Shown: piece after piece, positions 7,224-16,773 of the stretch
Position numbering within the stretch: the stretch's first letter is position 1
How the letters are laid out: each line of letters starts with the position of its first letter
Assembly: GCF_002294985.1 (NCBI RefSeq)
Contig: NZ_NSGE01000004.1
Coordinates: 124,001-188,000, forward strand
Reading direction: 5' to 3'
Origin: Mesorhizobium sp. WSM3862
GTDB lineage: Bacteria > Pseudomonadota > Alphaproteobacteria > Rhizobiales > Rhizobiaceae
DNA: 64,000 nucleotides
Program-made: the position numbers and the translations under genes
Notes under the pieces: model-generated
The model's database searches: none
The model's input: the letters and a program-made list of their open reading frames with translations, nothing else
Told to the model about the DNA's origin: nothing

Positions 7224-9260
7224 ATGACCGCCAAGCCAAAACCGCTCTTCCTCGGCATCGACACCGGCGGCACCTATACCGATGCCGTGCTGTGGTCGGA
7301 GGAGGGCGGGCCCCTGGACAACCCAGATAAGGGCAAGGTGCTGGCCAAGGCCAAGGCGCTGACCACGCGCCACGACCTCGCCGTCGGCATTTCCGGCGCG
7401 GTCGACGCGGTGCTGGAAAAATCCGGTACCAACCCGGCCGCGATCAAGCTTGTCTCGATGTCGACCACGCTTGCCACCAACGCGCTGGTCGAGGGCCAGG
7501 GCGGGCGCGTGGCGCTGGTGATGATCGGCTTTTCCGAGGCCGACCTCGCCCGCGACGGGCTGAAGACGGCTCTCGGCAGCGATCCGGTGGTGTTCTGCCC
7601 CGGCGGCCATGACGTACACGGCAATGCCGCGAAGCTCGATCTTTCCGGCCTCGAGGCGGCGTTGCCGGAGCTTGGGGGTTCGGTGTCGGGTTTCGCCGTC
7701 TGCGCCTATTTCGCCACCCGCAACCCGGCGCATGAGCTCGCCGCGCGCGACCTGATCCGCGAAAAGACCGGCCTGCCGGTCACCGCCAGCCACGAGCTTT
7801 CGGCCAAGCTCGGCGGTCCGCGCCGCGCGCTCACCACGCTGCTTAACGCCCGGCTGATCTCGATGATCGACCGGCTGGTCGCGGCGACCGAAGGCTTTCT
7901 TGGCCGTCGCGGCATCGCCGCACCTTTGATGGTGGTGCGCGGCGACGGCGCGCTGGTGTCGGCGGCCTTCGCCCGCCAGCGGCCGATCGAGACCATCCTC
8001 TCCGGTCCGGCCGCCAGCCTGGTCGGCGCCCGCCACATGACCGGGCTGGACGACGCCATGGTCTCCGACATCGGCGGCACCACCACCGACGTCGCCGTGC
8101 TGGATAGCGGCCGGCCGCGGCTCGATCCGGAAGGCGCCACCGTCGGCGGCTTCCGCACCATGGTCGAAGCCGTCGCCATGCGCACCTTCGGCCTTGGCGG
8201 CGACTCCGAAGTGGCGCTGGAGGACGGCGCGCTCGACCCGAAGATCCTGCTCGGGCCGCGCCGCCTGGTGCCGCTGGCGCTGGCCGGCCTGGCGCATGGC
8301 GAGGCGGTCACCGCCGAGCTGGAGCGGCAGCTGCGCGCGCCGAATCCCGGCCGCATGGACGGGCGTTTTGCCGTGCGCACCGGCGTGCCGGATCGCCTCG
8401 CCGCCGGCCTCACCGCGCCGGAAGCGAAACTCTACGAGGCGATCGGCGCCACCCCGCTGGCGCTTGACCGGCTGCTCAGCTCCAACGCCCAGAACGCCAC
8501 GCTGAACCGGCTGGTGGCGCGCGGCCTGGTGCACATCTGCGGCTTCACGCCGTCCGACGCCGCCCATGTGCTCGGCAAGCAGTCGAACTGGGATCCCGCC
8601 GCCGCGCGCCTCGGCGCCGAGCTGTTTTCTCGCCGCCGCGACGGCCGCGGCCAGCCGATCGCCGCGACGCCGGAAGTGCTCGCCCAGCGCGTGCTCGTCA
8701 CGCTGACGCGCTGGTCGGCCGAATATATTCTCGAAACCGCCTTCGCCGAGGACGGGCTGGACGGCGCCGCCACCGTCGCGCACGCGCTGGTGCAGCGCGC
8801 CGTCGATGCGCATCCCGGCATCGCCCGCTTTAGCGTCGCGCTCGACCGGCCGGTGATCGGCCTCGGCGCCTCGGCGCCGCTGCATTACGCCGGCCTGCCG
8901 CCGCTGATCGGCAATGGCTGCATCGTGCCGGAGGACACCGACGTCGCCAACGCGCTCGGCGCGGTCGTCGGCCAGGTCCGCGTCTCGGCCGAAGCCCGCG
9001 TCAGCCAGCCCAGGGAAGGGCTTTTCCGGCTTGCCTCGGGGCAGACGGTGCGCGACTTCACCGAGGAGGAGAAGGCGATCGCCGCGGCGGAAGCCGACCT
9101 GCGGGCGATCGTCGCCGAACGCGCGAAAAATGCCGGCACCGACAGCGCCGAAATCGATGTTTCCACCGAATTCAAGGTCTCGACGGTCGAGAACCAGCGC
9201 ATGTTCATCGAGGCGCATGTGGTGGCGGTGGCCTCAGGGCGCCCAAGGATTGCGGTTTAG
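7224..9260 (+). CDS. Hydantoinase/oxoprolinase family protein (HyuA-like)
   Basis: 678 residues, the usual size of a stand-alone HyuA-type subunit. Nucleotide-binding motifs of the ASKHA fold are clear: G-I-D-T-G-G-T-Y-T-D-A near residue 12, M-S-T-T-L-A-T-N-A-L near 85 and S-D-I-G-G-T-T-T-D-V-A near 280. The family performs ATP-dependent ring opening of hydantoins or 5-oxoproline. A HyuB partner is not next to it, so the substrate is open. ATG 7224 directly follows a CCGCCAA leader; the next gene lies beyond repeat copy F. Confidence 0.85.
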   Translation: MTAKPKPLFLGIDTGGTYTDAVLWSEEGGPLDNPDKGKVLAKAKALTTRHDLAVGISGAVDAVLEKSGTNPAAIKLVSMSTTLATNALVEGQGGRVALVMIGFSEADLARDGLKTALGSDPVVFCPGGHDVHGNAAKLDLSGLEAALPELGGSVSGFAVCAYFATRNPAHELAARDLIREKTGLPVTASHELSAKLGGPRRALTTLLNARLISMIDRLVAATEGFLGRRGIAAPLMVVRGDGALVSAAFARQRPIETILSGPAASLVGARHMTGLDDAMVSDIGGTTTDVAVLDSGRPRLDPEGATVGGFRTMVEAVAMRTFGLGGDSEVALEDGALDPKILLGPRRLVPLALAGLAHGEAVTAELERQLRAPNPGRMDGRFAVRTGVPDRLAAGLTAPEAKLYEAIGATPLALDRLLSSNAQNATLNRLVARGLVHICGFTPSDAAHVLGKQSNWDPAAARLGAELFSRRRDGRGQPIAATPEVLAQRVLVTLTRWSAEYILETAFAEDGLDGAATVAHALVQRAVDAHPGIARFSVALDRPVIGLGASAPLHYAGLPPLIGNGCIVPEDTDVANALGAVVGQVRVSAEARVSQPREGLFRLASGQTVRDFTEEEKAIAAAEADLRAIVAERAKNAGTDSAEIDVSTEFKVSTVENQRMFIEAHVVAVASGRPRIAV

Positions 9261-9263
9261 AAG

Positions 9264-9413
9264 CAATCTCCCCCCTTGAGGGGGAGATGTCGCCGAAGGA
9301 GACAGAGGGGGTCGGCCCGACTGGGCCCGGCCTGCTGCAACGAATAGAGCTCGCGCTCCACGCGAGGCGACCCCCTCTGGCCTGCCGGCCATCTCCCCCT
9401 CAAGGGGGGAGAT
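9264..9413. repeat. Rhizobial mosaic palindromic repeat, copy F (two modules)
   Basis: The left module, CAATCTCCCCCCTTGAGG...GACAGAGGGGGTC, starts three bases after the HyuA-like stop. The inverted right module begins GACCCCCTC at 9369 and ends GGGGGGAGAT at 9413. It is the last copy of this family that I find; none occurs in the remaining 54 kb. Confidence 0.8.
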
Positions 9414-9517
9414 TCGCTTGCCGCCAAAATCCGCACCTTCACCCTAAGCCGAATTGACCCTTGAACCCCAAACATGTCAAAGCCCCGGCAAAGCCTTACC
9501 CATCTGGAGACGTGCTG

Positions 9518-11692
9518 ATGACCGACCGCATCGAGATCGCCGGGTTGCAGATTGCCCGGGAGCTCCATGACTTCGTCGCCGAGGAGGCAGCAGTCGGCAC
9601 CGGCATCGATCCGGAAAAGTTCTGGACCGGCTTTTCAGAGATCGTCCACGACCTCGCGCCGAAGAACCGCGCGCTGCTCGCCAAGCGCGACGCCATGCAG
9701 GAGAGGCTGGACGACTGGTACCGCGCCAACGGCGCGCCGGTCGACATGGAGCTGTACAGAACGTTCCTCGAGGAGATCGGCTATCTGGAGCCGGAAGGCC
9801 CGGCCTTCAGCGTCTCGACCGAAAACGTCGACCCGGAGATCGCGGTCGTCGCCGGACCGCAGCTGGTCGTGCCGGTGATGAACGCGCGCTATGCGCTCAA
9901 TGCCGCCAATGCGCGCTGGGGCTCGCTTTATGACGCGCTCTACGGCACCGACGCCATTCCCGAGACGGGAGGCGCCGAAAGGGGCAAGGCGTTCAACCCG
10001 GTCCGCGGGGCCAAGGTGATCGCCTGGGTCAGGGATTTCCTCGACCAGTCCGTGCCGCTCACCACCGGCAAATGGGCCGGCATCAACGGGCTGTCGGTGG
10101 CGAACGGCGCGCTGAAGGTCGGCGAAGGCGCCGGCGCCACCACGCTTGCCGACCCGAAGCAGTTCGTCGGCTATCGCGGCGACGCCGCCACGCCGGAAGC
10201 CGTGCTTTTGGTAAAGAATGGCCTGCATATCGAGATCGTCGTCGACCATGCCAGTCAGATCGGCAAGACCGATGCGGCCGGCATTGCCGACGTCATCCTC
10301 GAGGCCGCCCTGACCACCATCCAGGATTGCGAGGATTCGGTCGCCGCCGTCGATGCCGAGGACAAGGTCGTCGTCTATCGCAACTGGCTCGGCCTGATGA
10401 AGGGCGACCTGGCGGAAGAGATCACTAAGGCCGGCAAGAGCTTTGTCCGCAAGCTCAATCCGGACCGCCGCTACACGGCGCCGAATGGCGGCCAGCTGCT
10501 GCTGCCCGGACGCTCGCTGATGCTGGTGCGCAATGTCGGCCACCTGATGACCAATCCGGCGATCCTCGACCGCGACGGCAACGAGGTGCCGGAAGGCATC
10601 ATGGACGCGGCGCTCACCGCGCTGATCGCGCTGCACGATGTCGGCGACAACGGCCGCCGCGCCAACTCCCGCGCCGGCTCGATGTATGTGGTGAAGCCGA
10701 AGATGCACGGGCCAGAAGAGGTCGCCTTCGCCGTGGAAATCTTCGATCGCGTCGAGGTCCTGCTCGGCATGGCCAAGAACACCATCAAGATGGGCATCAT
10801 GGACGAGGAGCGGCGGACCACAGTCAACCTCAAGGAAGCGATCCGCGCCGCAAGGGAGCGCGTCGTGTTCATCAACACCGGCTTCCTCGACCGCACCGGC
10901 GACGAGATCCACACCTCGATGGAAGCCGGCCCGATGATCCGCAAGGGCGACATGAAGCAGGCGGCCTGGATTTCCGCCTATGAGGCGTGGAACGTCGATA
11001 CGGGCCTGGAATGCGGGCTCGCCGGCCACGCCCAGATCGGCAAGGGCATGTGGGCGATGCCGGATTTGATGGCGGCGATGCTCGAGCAAAAGATCGCGCA
11101 CCCCAAGGCCGGCGCCAACACCGCCTGGGTGCCCTCGCCGACCGCGGCGACGCTGCACGCCACGCACTATCATAAAGTGGATGTGCACGCCGTGCAGGCG
11201 GCGCTGAGGAGCCGGCCGAAGGCCAGGCTCGACGACATCCTGTCGGTGCCCGTGGCGGTGCGGCCGAACTGGACCCCGGACGAGATCCAGCGCGAGCTCG
11301 ACAACAACGCGCAAGGCATTCTCGGCTATGTCGTGCGCTGGATCGATCAGGGTGTCGGCTGCTCGAAAGTGCCCGATATCAACGATGTCGGCCTGATGGA
11401 AGACCGCGCCACGCTGCGCATTTCCTCGCAGCACATCGCCAACTGGCTGCGCCACAAGGTGTGCTCGGAGATCCAGGTCCGGGATTCGCTGCAGCGCATG
11501 GCGGCGATCGTCGATCGCCAGAATGTCGGCGACCCGTTCTACCGGCCGATGGCGCCGGATTTCGACAAGTCGATCGCCTTCCAGGCCGCCTGCGACCTGG
11601 TATTCAAGGGGACCGTTCAGCCCAACGGCTACACCGAGCCGGTGCTGCATGCGCGCAGATTGGAGCTGAAGGCGCAGGACCGGGCGGGGTAG
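9518..11692 (+). CDS. glcB: Malate synthase G
   Basis: 724 residues, the normal size of isoform G. It condenses glyoxylate with acetyl-CoA to malate and CoA in the glyoxylate cycle. Recognisable parts include the catalytic-barrel blocks [32 protein letters not shown] and the C-terminal region [14 protein letters not shown] 9518 is preceded by GGAG (9506-9509). It is monocistronic, with no isocitrate lyase or glc genes nearby. An 88-bp stretch of its 3' part (11409-11496) is repeated at 13610. Confidence 0.96.
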   Translation: MTDRIEIAGLQIARELHDFVAEEAAVGTGIDPEKFWTGFSEIVHDLAPKNRALLAKRDAMQERLDDWYRANGAPVDMELYRTFLEEIGYLEPEGPAFSVSTENVDPEIAVVAGPQLVVPVMNARYALNAANARWGSLYDALYGTDAIPETGGAERGKAFNPVRGAKVIAWVRDFLDQSVPLTTGKWAGINGLSVANGALKVGEGAGATTLADPKQFVGYRGDAATPEAVLLVKNGLHIEIVVDHASQIGKTDAAGIADVILEAALTTIQDCEDSVAAVDAEDKVVVYRNWLGLMKGDLAEEITKAGKSFVRKLNPDRRYTAPNGGQLLLPGRSLMLVRNVGHLMTNPAILDRDGNEVPEGIMDAALTALIALHDVGDNGRRANSRAGSMYVVKPKMHGPEEVAFAVEIFDRVEVLLGMAKNTIKMGIMDEERRTTVNLKEAIRAARERVVFINTGFLDRTGDEIHTSMEAGPMIRKGDMKQAAWISAYEAWNVDTGLECGLAGHAQIGKGMWAMPDLMAAMLEQKIAHPKAGANTAWVPSPTAATLHATHYHKVDVHAVQAALRSRPKARLDDILSVPVAVRPNWTPDEIQRELDNNAQGILGYVVRWIDQGVGCSKVPDINDVGLMEDRATLRISSQHIANWLRHKVCSEIQVRDSLQRMAAIVDRQNVGDPFYRPMAPDFDKSIAFQAACDLVFKGTVQPNGYTEPVLHARRLELKAQDRAG

Positions 11693-11846
11693 CGCGCTTC
11701 TTCCTGATGGGTTGCATCGGCTGCTCCTCCATTGCCCTCGCCCCACAATGATGAGACGGAGCCGGGACCGGCGCAAATTGGTCTGGTGCTAGCCTCTTCC
11801 GCTTTACGCCAATTGCGGACTTCAGACCCATCCGCCATGAAATGAG

Positions 11847-12740
11847 CTAGTATGCCTCCCGCTCCCTGACATGCGCGAGCAAATGCCCAATGAAACGAGT
11901 AAGCTTTGGGAGCGGTCGTCGATCCGGTCGATGCACGATATGGACAGGGCGCGGTTCGGGCAAATAGGCTTGTAGGACTGAAACCAGCGCCCCGCTCGCC
12001 ATATCCTGGGCCACCAGAACTTCGGGCTGCAGTAACAATCCCGCACCGGCCAGCGCAGCCATGCGCAATCCGTTGCCATCGTTGCATGTGAAAGACGGTG
12101 CGATCGGTGGCTGCACCTCATCCCAGCCTTTCAGTTTCCAGGCATTGCGGCTGTTCCATACCGTATGAGAGAGGCAGTGATGCGCGCCGAGATCGTGCGG
12201 GGTCTGCGGATAGCCATATCGGACCAGATAGTCCGGCGACGCACAGATCACCATGCGATACATCGTCAACGGTTTTGCTATGAGGTCGACATCACCCAGA
12301 TCGCCGATGCGGATGGCCATATCAAATCCCTCGTCGATAAGATCGACGACGCGATTGCTTAGTTCCAGTTCAATATGCACAAGCGGATAGGTCCGCTGGA
12401 ACGTCGCGATCAGGGGAGCGATGACGCATGCGCCAAAGGTGATCGGAGCACTGACACGCAACGTGCCCGATGGCGATGCGCGCAGTCGTTCGATCGACGT
12501 TTCGGCCACGCGTATGTATTCGAGCGCGCGCTTTGAATCTTCGTAATAAACACGACCAGCATCCGTCAGTCCCTGGCGTCGTGTGGTGCGCTCAAGCAAG
12601 CGCGCGCCGAGGCTTTCTTCAAGCTGACGCACATATTTTCCAACCATGACGGCCGACATTTCGAGCCGCTGCGCAGCCTCGGTGAAGTTGCCTCCTTCCA
12701 CGACGGCAACGAAGGTTTCCATGGCCCGTAGTCTATCCAT
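11847..12740 (-). CDS. LysR-family transcriptional regulator
   Basis: 297 residues. The N-terminal winged helix (M-D-R-L-R-A-M-E-T-F-V-A-V-V-E-G-G-N-F-T, then A-A-Q-R-L-E-M-S) is followed by a substrate-binding domain (V-S-A-P-I-T-F-G near residue 95). The W-K-L-K-G and L-L-Q-P-E stretches resemble the subgroup that controls nearby dehydrogenase genes. ATG 12740 starts at the usual M-D-R-L. It is divergent from the SDR gene at 12848, and the 107-bp interval holds an inverted repeat likely bound by it. Base composition is lower in GC than glcB and comM, suggesting that the pair was acquired. Confidence 0.9.
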   Translation of the reverse strand: MDRLRAMETFVAVVEGGNFTEAAQRLEMSAVMVGKYVRQLEESLGARLLERTTRRQGLTDAGRVYYEDSKRALEYIRVAETSIERLRASPSGTLRVSAPITFGACVIAPLIATFQRTYPLVHIELELSNRVVDLIDEGFDMAIRIGDLGDVDLIAKPLTMYRMVICASPDYLVRYGYPQTPHDLGAHHCLSHTVWNSRNAWKLKGWDEVQPPIAPSFTCNDGNGLRMAALAGAGLLLQPEVLVAQDMASGALVSVLQAYLPEPRPVHIVHRPDRRPLPKLTRFIGHLLAHVREREAY

Positions 12741-12785
12741 ATTGCTAACCACCAGTTCGCAAACAACGAAGTTGTGGCGCATTTA

Positions 12786-12805
12786 TCACCGCAATGGTTC
12801 GGTGA
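12786..12805. promoter_or_regulatory. Inverted repeat in the LysR/SDR divergent promoter
   Basis: TCACCG and CGGTGA arms separated by 8 bp, midway between the two divergent start codons. This is the expected place for an operator of the LysR regulator. A second, smaller TTCG...CGAA repeat lies at 12757-12771. Confidence 0.45.
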
Positions 12806-12847
12806 ATAGTAGCAACGCTTCAGCCTGAAATTGAAAAGGAATGTTCT

Positions 12848-13456
12848 ATGAGGATCGTTGTAATCGGCGCCAGTGGCGATGTCGGTCGCTTCGTGGTGGA
12901 AGAGCTTGCGCGCGATGGCAGGCACGACATCATTCGTGTCGGTCGCACCCAGGGTGATCACCAGGTCGACATCGCTGATGATGAGAGCGTGGATGCGCTG
13001 TTCAGGAAAATCGGACGAGTTGATGCCATCACTGTTGCCGCAGGCAATGTCATCCTGGCGCCGATCGAAAAAATGACGGCGGCCGAGTTCCACAGAGGCT
13101 TGCAGGACAAGCTGCTCAGTCAGGTGCGTGTTGCGCTGGTTGGTCAGCATTACCTTGCGGACGGAGGGTCGATCACGCTGACCTCCGGCATCGCCGTCGA
13201 TGATCCGATTGCGCAAGGCTCCAATGCCGCAAGCTCCAATGCCGGGATCGAGGGGTTCGTGCGTGCCGCCGCCTGCGATTTCTCCAGAGGCATCCGCATC
13301 AATGCAGTCAGCCCGACGATGCTAACGGAATCGATGGACCGCTTTGGTCCGTTCTTCCCCGGTTATGAAAGCGTCTCGGGAACGCGTGTCGCAATGGCCT
13401 ACAAACGCAGCATTGAAGGCGTGCAGACGGGGCGCGTGTATCGGGTCGGCCATTGA
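12848..13456 (+). CDS. Atypical short-chain dehydrogenase/reductase
   Basis: 202 residues. The Rossmann motif (V-I-G-A-S-G-D-V-G near residue 5) and A-A-G-N-V are present. In place of the canonical Y-x-x-x-K the sequence after S-I-T-L-T-S-G has N-A-A-S-S-N-A-G-I-E-G-F-V. A short SDR subfamily (about 200 residues) is known to lack the Tyr/Lys pair, so this is probably normal for it rather than a mutation; its substrate is unknown. AAAAGGAA precedes the ATG. It is divergently paired with the LysR gene, which likely regulates it. Confidence 0.82.
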   Translation: MRIVVIGASGDVGRFVVEELARDGRHDIIRVGRTQGDHQVDIADDESVDALFRKIGRVDAITVAAGNVILAPIEKMTAAEFHRGLQDKLLSQVRVALVGQHYLADGGSITLTSGIAVDDPIAQGSNAASSNAGIEGFVRAAACDFSRGIRINAVSPTMLTESMDRFGPFFPGYESVSGTRVAMAYKRSIEGVQTGRVYRVGH

Positions 13457-13609
13457 GCTGAAGGCCCGCGGCGCTCCAACTGCCGCGACAAATGCCTGAG
13501 CCTGGGTGTCGCGCGAGTCCGAATTTCGCGACACTCCGGTCTTTCCTGAACGCTTCGAAGGCCCGAACGCTCTAAAGGGACGTCTGGCAGACGTCCTGCG
13601 ACAGCCCAT

Positions 13610-13697
13610 CCACGCTGCGCATCTCCTCGCAGCACATCGCCAACTGGCTGCGCCACAAGGTGTGCTCGGAGATCCAGGTCCGGGATTCGCTGCAGCG
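13610..13697 (+). pseudogene. Displaced 88-bp fragment of glcB
   Basis: Positions 13610-13697 match glcB positions 11409-11496 in the same orientation with one mismatch in 88 (T in glcB, C here, a silent change). It covers 29 codons ([10 protein letters not shown]...R-D-S-L-Q-R). Both edges are sharp. It lies between the SDR gene and comM and cannot be expressed as an enzyme. The upstream 13507-13604 segment holds small inverted repeats (TGTCGCG/CGCGACA and GGACGTCT/AGACGTCC) of unknown origin. Confidence 0.9.
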
Positions 13698-13713
13698 AAG
13701 CTCGCCAGGGACC

Positions 13714-15243
13714 TTACGCCGCCTGCGCCATGCGCTCCGCGCTCATGCGGTAGGAGATCGCCTCGGCGAGATGGATGCGGCCGACGGTTTCGCTGGCGTC
13801 GAGATCGGCGAGCGTCCGCGCGACCTTCAGCACGCGGTGATAGGCTCGCGCCGAGAAGGCGAGCTTTTCGCTGGCGTCCTTGAGCAGCGTCAGCCCGGCG
13901 GCGTCGGGCCTGGCGATCGCCTCGATGACCGAAGGCGGGCAGTGCGCGTTGGTGGTGGCCGCCGCACCCAGCCTTTCCAGCCGCTCGCGCTGCATGGCCC
14001 GGGCGCGCGCCACGCGCTGCGCCACCGCGGCGCTGGTCTCGGCCTTGTCCGGCCGGATCAGGTCGCTCGCCGAGACCGCCGGCACCTCGATCCTGAGATC
14101 GATGCGGTCGAGCAGCGGGCCGGAAATGCGCGCCTGGTATTCGGTGCGGCAGCGCTCGCCGCGCAGGCAGCGATAGCCGGGCTCGCCCGACATGCCGCAG
14201 CGGCACGGGTTCATCGCCGCCACCAGCTGGATGCGCGCCGGATAGGTGACGCGGTGATTGGCGCGCGCGATCACGCAGTCGCCGGTCTCCAGCGGCTGGC
14301 GCAGCGCGTCCAACGTCTGCGGCGTGAATTCCGGGAACTCGTCGAGGAACAGCACGCCGTGATGCGCAAGCGACACTTCGCCCGGCCGCACGCGCAAGCC
14401 GCCGCCCACCATCGCCGCCATCGACGCCGAATGATGTGGCGCGCGGAACGGCCGTCGGTCTGTCAGCTTGCCTTCGCCGAGCTCGCCCGCCACCGACGCG
14501 ATCATCGAGACTTCGAGCAGCTCCTTCGGCGCCAGCGGCGGCAAGATCGAGGGCAGCCTTTGCGCCAGCATCGACTTGCCCGAGCCCGGCGGTCCGACCA
14601 TCAGAAGATTGTGGCCGCCCGCCGCCGCCACTTCCAGCGCCCGCTTGGCGCTTTCCTGGCCCTTGATGTCGGCAAGGTCCGGCAGATCGCGCGCGGCGAC
14701 CTGGATGCCTGCCTCGGGACGCGACAGCACCTGGGTGCCGCGAAAATGGTTGGCGATGGCGATCAGGCTGCGCGGCGCCAGGATATCGAAATCCTTGCCG
14801 GCCCAGGCTGCCTCCGGCCCGCAGGCGAACGGACAGATCAGCCCTTTGCCTTCGGCGTTGGCGCCGATCGCCGCCGGCAGCGCGCCGGCGACAGCGGCGA
14901 TGGTGCCGTCGAGCGACAATTCGCCGAGCACGACATAGCCGGCCAGCATATCGCCCGGAATGGCGCCGAGCGCGGCCATCAATCCGAGCGCGATCGGCAG
15001 ATCGTAATGGCTGCCTTCCTTGGGCAGGTCCGCCGGCGCGAGATTCACCGTCACCTTCTTCGACGGCATCGACAGGCCAGACGCATGAAGCGCGGCCTGC
15101 ACGCGTTCCCGGCTCTCTGCCACCGCCTTGTCCGGCAAACCGACGATCTGCATGCCGACCTTGCCCGGCGCGATCATCACCTGGACATCGACCGGCACGG
15201 CCTCGATGCCCTGGAAAGCCACCGTGCGAACCCGCGCTACCAT
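13714..15243 (-). CDS. comM: YifB/ComM-type Mg-chelatase-like AAA+ ATPase
   Basis: 509 residues. An N-terminal Lon-like ChlI domain (V-D-V-Q-V-M-I-A-P-G near 18; I-V-G-L-P-D-K-A-V-A-E-S-R-E-R) precedes an AAA+ core with Walker A G-P-P-G-S-G-K-S (about 216-223), Walker B V-L-F-L-D-E-F, and a zinc-like C-R-C-G...C-L-R-G-E-R-C insert. ComM is a helicase that promotes branch migration during integration of taken-up DNA; many non-competent bacteria also have it. ATG 15243 gives M-V-A-R-V-R-T. It is monocistronic. Confidence 0.92.
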   Translation of the reverse strand: MVARVRTVAFQGIEAVPVDVQVMIAPGKVGMQIVGLPDKAVAESRERVQAALHASGLSMPSKKVTVNLAPADLPKEGSHYDLPIALGLMAALGAIPGDMLAGYVVLGELSLDGTIAAVAGALPAAIGANAEGKGLICPFACGPEAAWAGKDFDILAPRSLIAIANHFRGTQVLSRPEAGIQVAARDLPDLADIKGQESAKRALEVAAAGGHNLLMVGPPGSGKSMLAQRLPSILPPLAPKELLEVSMIASVAGELGEGKLTDRRPFRAPHHSASMAAMVGGGLRVRPGEVSLAHHGVLFLDEFPEFTPQTLDALRQPLETGDCVIARANHRVTYPARIQLVAAMNPCRCGMSGEPGYRCLRGERCRTEYQARISGPLLDRIDLRIEVPAVSASDLIRPDKAETSAAVAQRVARARAMQRERLERLGAAATTNAHCPPSVIEAIARPDAAGLTLLKDASEKLAFSARAYHRVLKVARTLADLDASETVGRIHLAEAISYRMSAERMAQAA

Positions 15244-15389
15244 CTTGTCTCAAGCCCCCGGATACCGGCTCGCTCGCCGGTCCTGCGATCAGGCGGCGAG
15301 CGGGATCAGGTTAGACAACCACAGATTTGCAGCTTAAGCAAGAACATTACGGGAACATACGGTCCCGCCCACCGGGCAGCTGAGGGGCG

Positions 15390-16331
15390 CTACTTCCGCT
15401 TCCCTTCGACGCAGTCCCAGAACAGGGCAGCAATGTCCGCGCCACCGAAGCGCCGCACCTCGCGCACGCCGGTCGGCGAGGTGACGTTGATCTCGGTCAT
15501 GTAGTCGCCGATGACATCGATGCCGACCAGGATGAAGCCGCGTTCCCTGAGCGCCGGCCCGATGCGGGCACAGATCTCGCGTTCGCGCTCCGTCAGCTCG
15601 GTCTTCTCGGCGCGGCCGCCGACATGCATGTTGGAGCGCGAATCGTGCTCGGCCGGCACGCGGTTGATGGCGCCCACCGGCTCGCCGTCGATCAGGATGA
15701 TGCGCTTGTCGCCCTTGCGCACGTCCTTGAGATAGCGCTGCACGATATAGGGCTCGCGGAACAGTTGGCCGAACATTTCGAGCAGCGAGGCGAGGTTTCG
15801 GTCGGCCTCGTGCAGATGGAAGATACCCGCCCCGCCATTGCCGTAGAGCGGCTTGACGATGATGTCGCCGAACTCCTTGCGGAAGGCGGCCACCTCCTGA
15901 GGGTCCTTGGTGATCAGCGTTTCCGGCATCAGGTCCGGAAATTCGGTGACGAAGATCTTTTCCGGGCTGTTGCGCACCCAGGCCGGGTTGTTGACCACCA
16001 GCGTCTTCGGATGGATGCGTTCCAGAATGTGGGTTGTGGTGATGTAGTTCATGTCGAAGGGCGGGTCCTGCCTCAGCAGCACCACGTCCATCTCCGACAG
16101 ATCGGTGCGCACCGGCTCGCCCAGCGAATAATGGCTGCCCTTCTCGTCGCGCACCTGCATCTCCTCGGCGCGCGCGAACACCTTGCCGCCCCGCATCGAC
16201 AGCCGGTCGGGCGTGTAGTGGAAAAGCTGGTGGCCGCGCCGCTGCGCTTCCAACGACAGCGCGAACGTGGTGTCGCCGGCGATCGACACCGTCGAGACAT
16301 GGTCCATCTGGACGGCGATTTTCAACGGCAT
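15390..16331 (-). CDS. gshB: Glutathione synthetase
   Basis: 313 residues, the family norm. It is an ATP-grasp enzyme that joins gamma-glutamylcysteine and glycine. Visible blocks: M-D-H-V-S-T-V-S-I (N-terminal substrate domain), [22 protein letters not shown] (ATP-binding loop), Q-R-Y-L and the metal-site E-I-N-V-T-S-P-T-G near the C-terminus. ATG 16331 begins M-P-L-K-I-A-V-Q-M. It has no close operon partner. Confidence 0.95.
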   Translation of the reverse strand: MPLKIAVQMDHVSTVSIAGDTTFALSLEAQRRGHQLFHYTPDRLSMRGGKVFARAEEMQVRDEKGSHYSLGEPVRTDLSEMDVVLLRQDPPFDMNYITTTHILERIHPKTLVVNNPAWVRNSPEKIFVTEFPDLMPETLITKDPQEVAAFRKEFGDIIVKPLYGNGGAGIFHLHEADRNLASLLEMFGQLFREPYIVQRYLKDVRKGDKRIILIDGEPVGAINRVPAEHDSRSNMHVGGRAEKTELTEREREICARIGPALRERGFILVGIDVIGDYMTEINVTSPTGVREVRRFGGADIAALFWDCVEGKRK

Positions 16332-16398
16332 CTCGGGTCTCCGGCAATCTCTGTCGCCGATATAGGGAAATCGGCGGCTTCTGCCAATCGGCCAGAGA

Positions 16399-16773
16399 TT
16401 ATCGGTCGAAGACCAGCCGGGAATAGCCGACGAAGGACAGCGCCATCGCGACCAGCGAGGCGACCGTCAGCGCTGCCAGCGGCGCCAGGGAGGGCAGCGC
16501 GAACAGAAGGGCACAATAGATGAGATAATTGACGATGCTGGTGGCGACGCCGACGCCGCCGTAGCGCGCGCCCTCCTGCGCGATGCCTCGGCTCGACGGC
16601 GCAAAGGTCAAATGCCGGTTGATCTGCCAGGTGACGGTGAGCGCGAAGCCGATCGACAGCACGCGCGCGGCCAGCGGCCCGAGCGGCGTGACGGAAAGCA
16701 GCAGCCAGAGCGCGGCCGCATCGGCAACGAAGCCGATGCCGCCGGCAAGCACGAAGCGGCCAAGCCGGACCAT
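16399..16773 (-). CDS. GtrA family membrane protein
   Basis: 124 residues with four hydrophobic segments and the family start [12 protein letters not shown], plus W-Q-I-N-R-H-L-T-F in the middle. GtrA proteins are thought to help flip polyprenyl-phosphate-linked sugars across the inner membrane. Its ATG overlaps the TGA of the upstream glycosyltransferase by one base (TGATG), so the two are translationally coupled. Together they resemble the partner pair that makes and moves a lipid-linked sugar. Confidence 0.88.
   Translation of the reverse strand: MVRLGRFVLAGGIGFVADAAALWLLLSVTPLGPLAARVLSIGFALTVTWQINRHLTFAPSSRGIAQEGARYGGVGVATSIVNYLIYCALLFALPSLAPLAALTVASLVAMALSFVGYSRLVFDR

Noticed and set aside
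6996..9218. 740-codon open frame opposite the HyuA-like gene
   Set aside because: Antisense shadow with Arg/Gly/Ala-rich composition and no recognisable motif.
6273..9413. Repeated units at about 6.3, 6.8, 7.0 and 9.3 kb considered as CRISPR-like
   Set aside because: The units are not evenly spaced, are palindromic pairs separated by genes, and no cas gene is present.
9635..11776. 713-codon open frame opposite glcB
   Set aside because: Antisense shadow; composition is Arg/His/Asp-rich and glcB is unambiguous.
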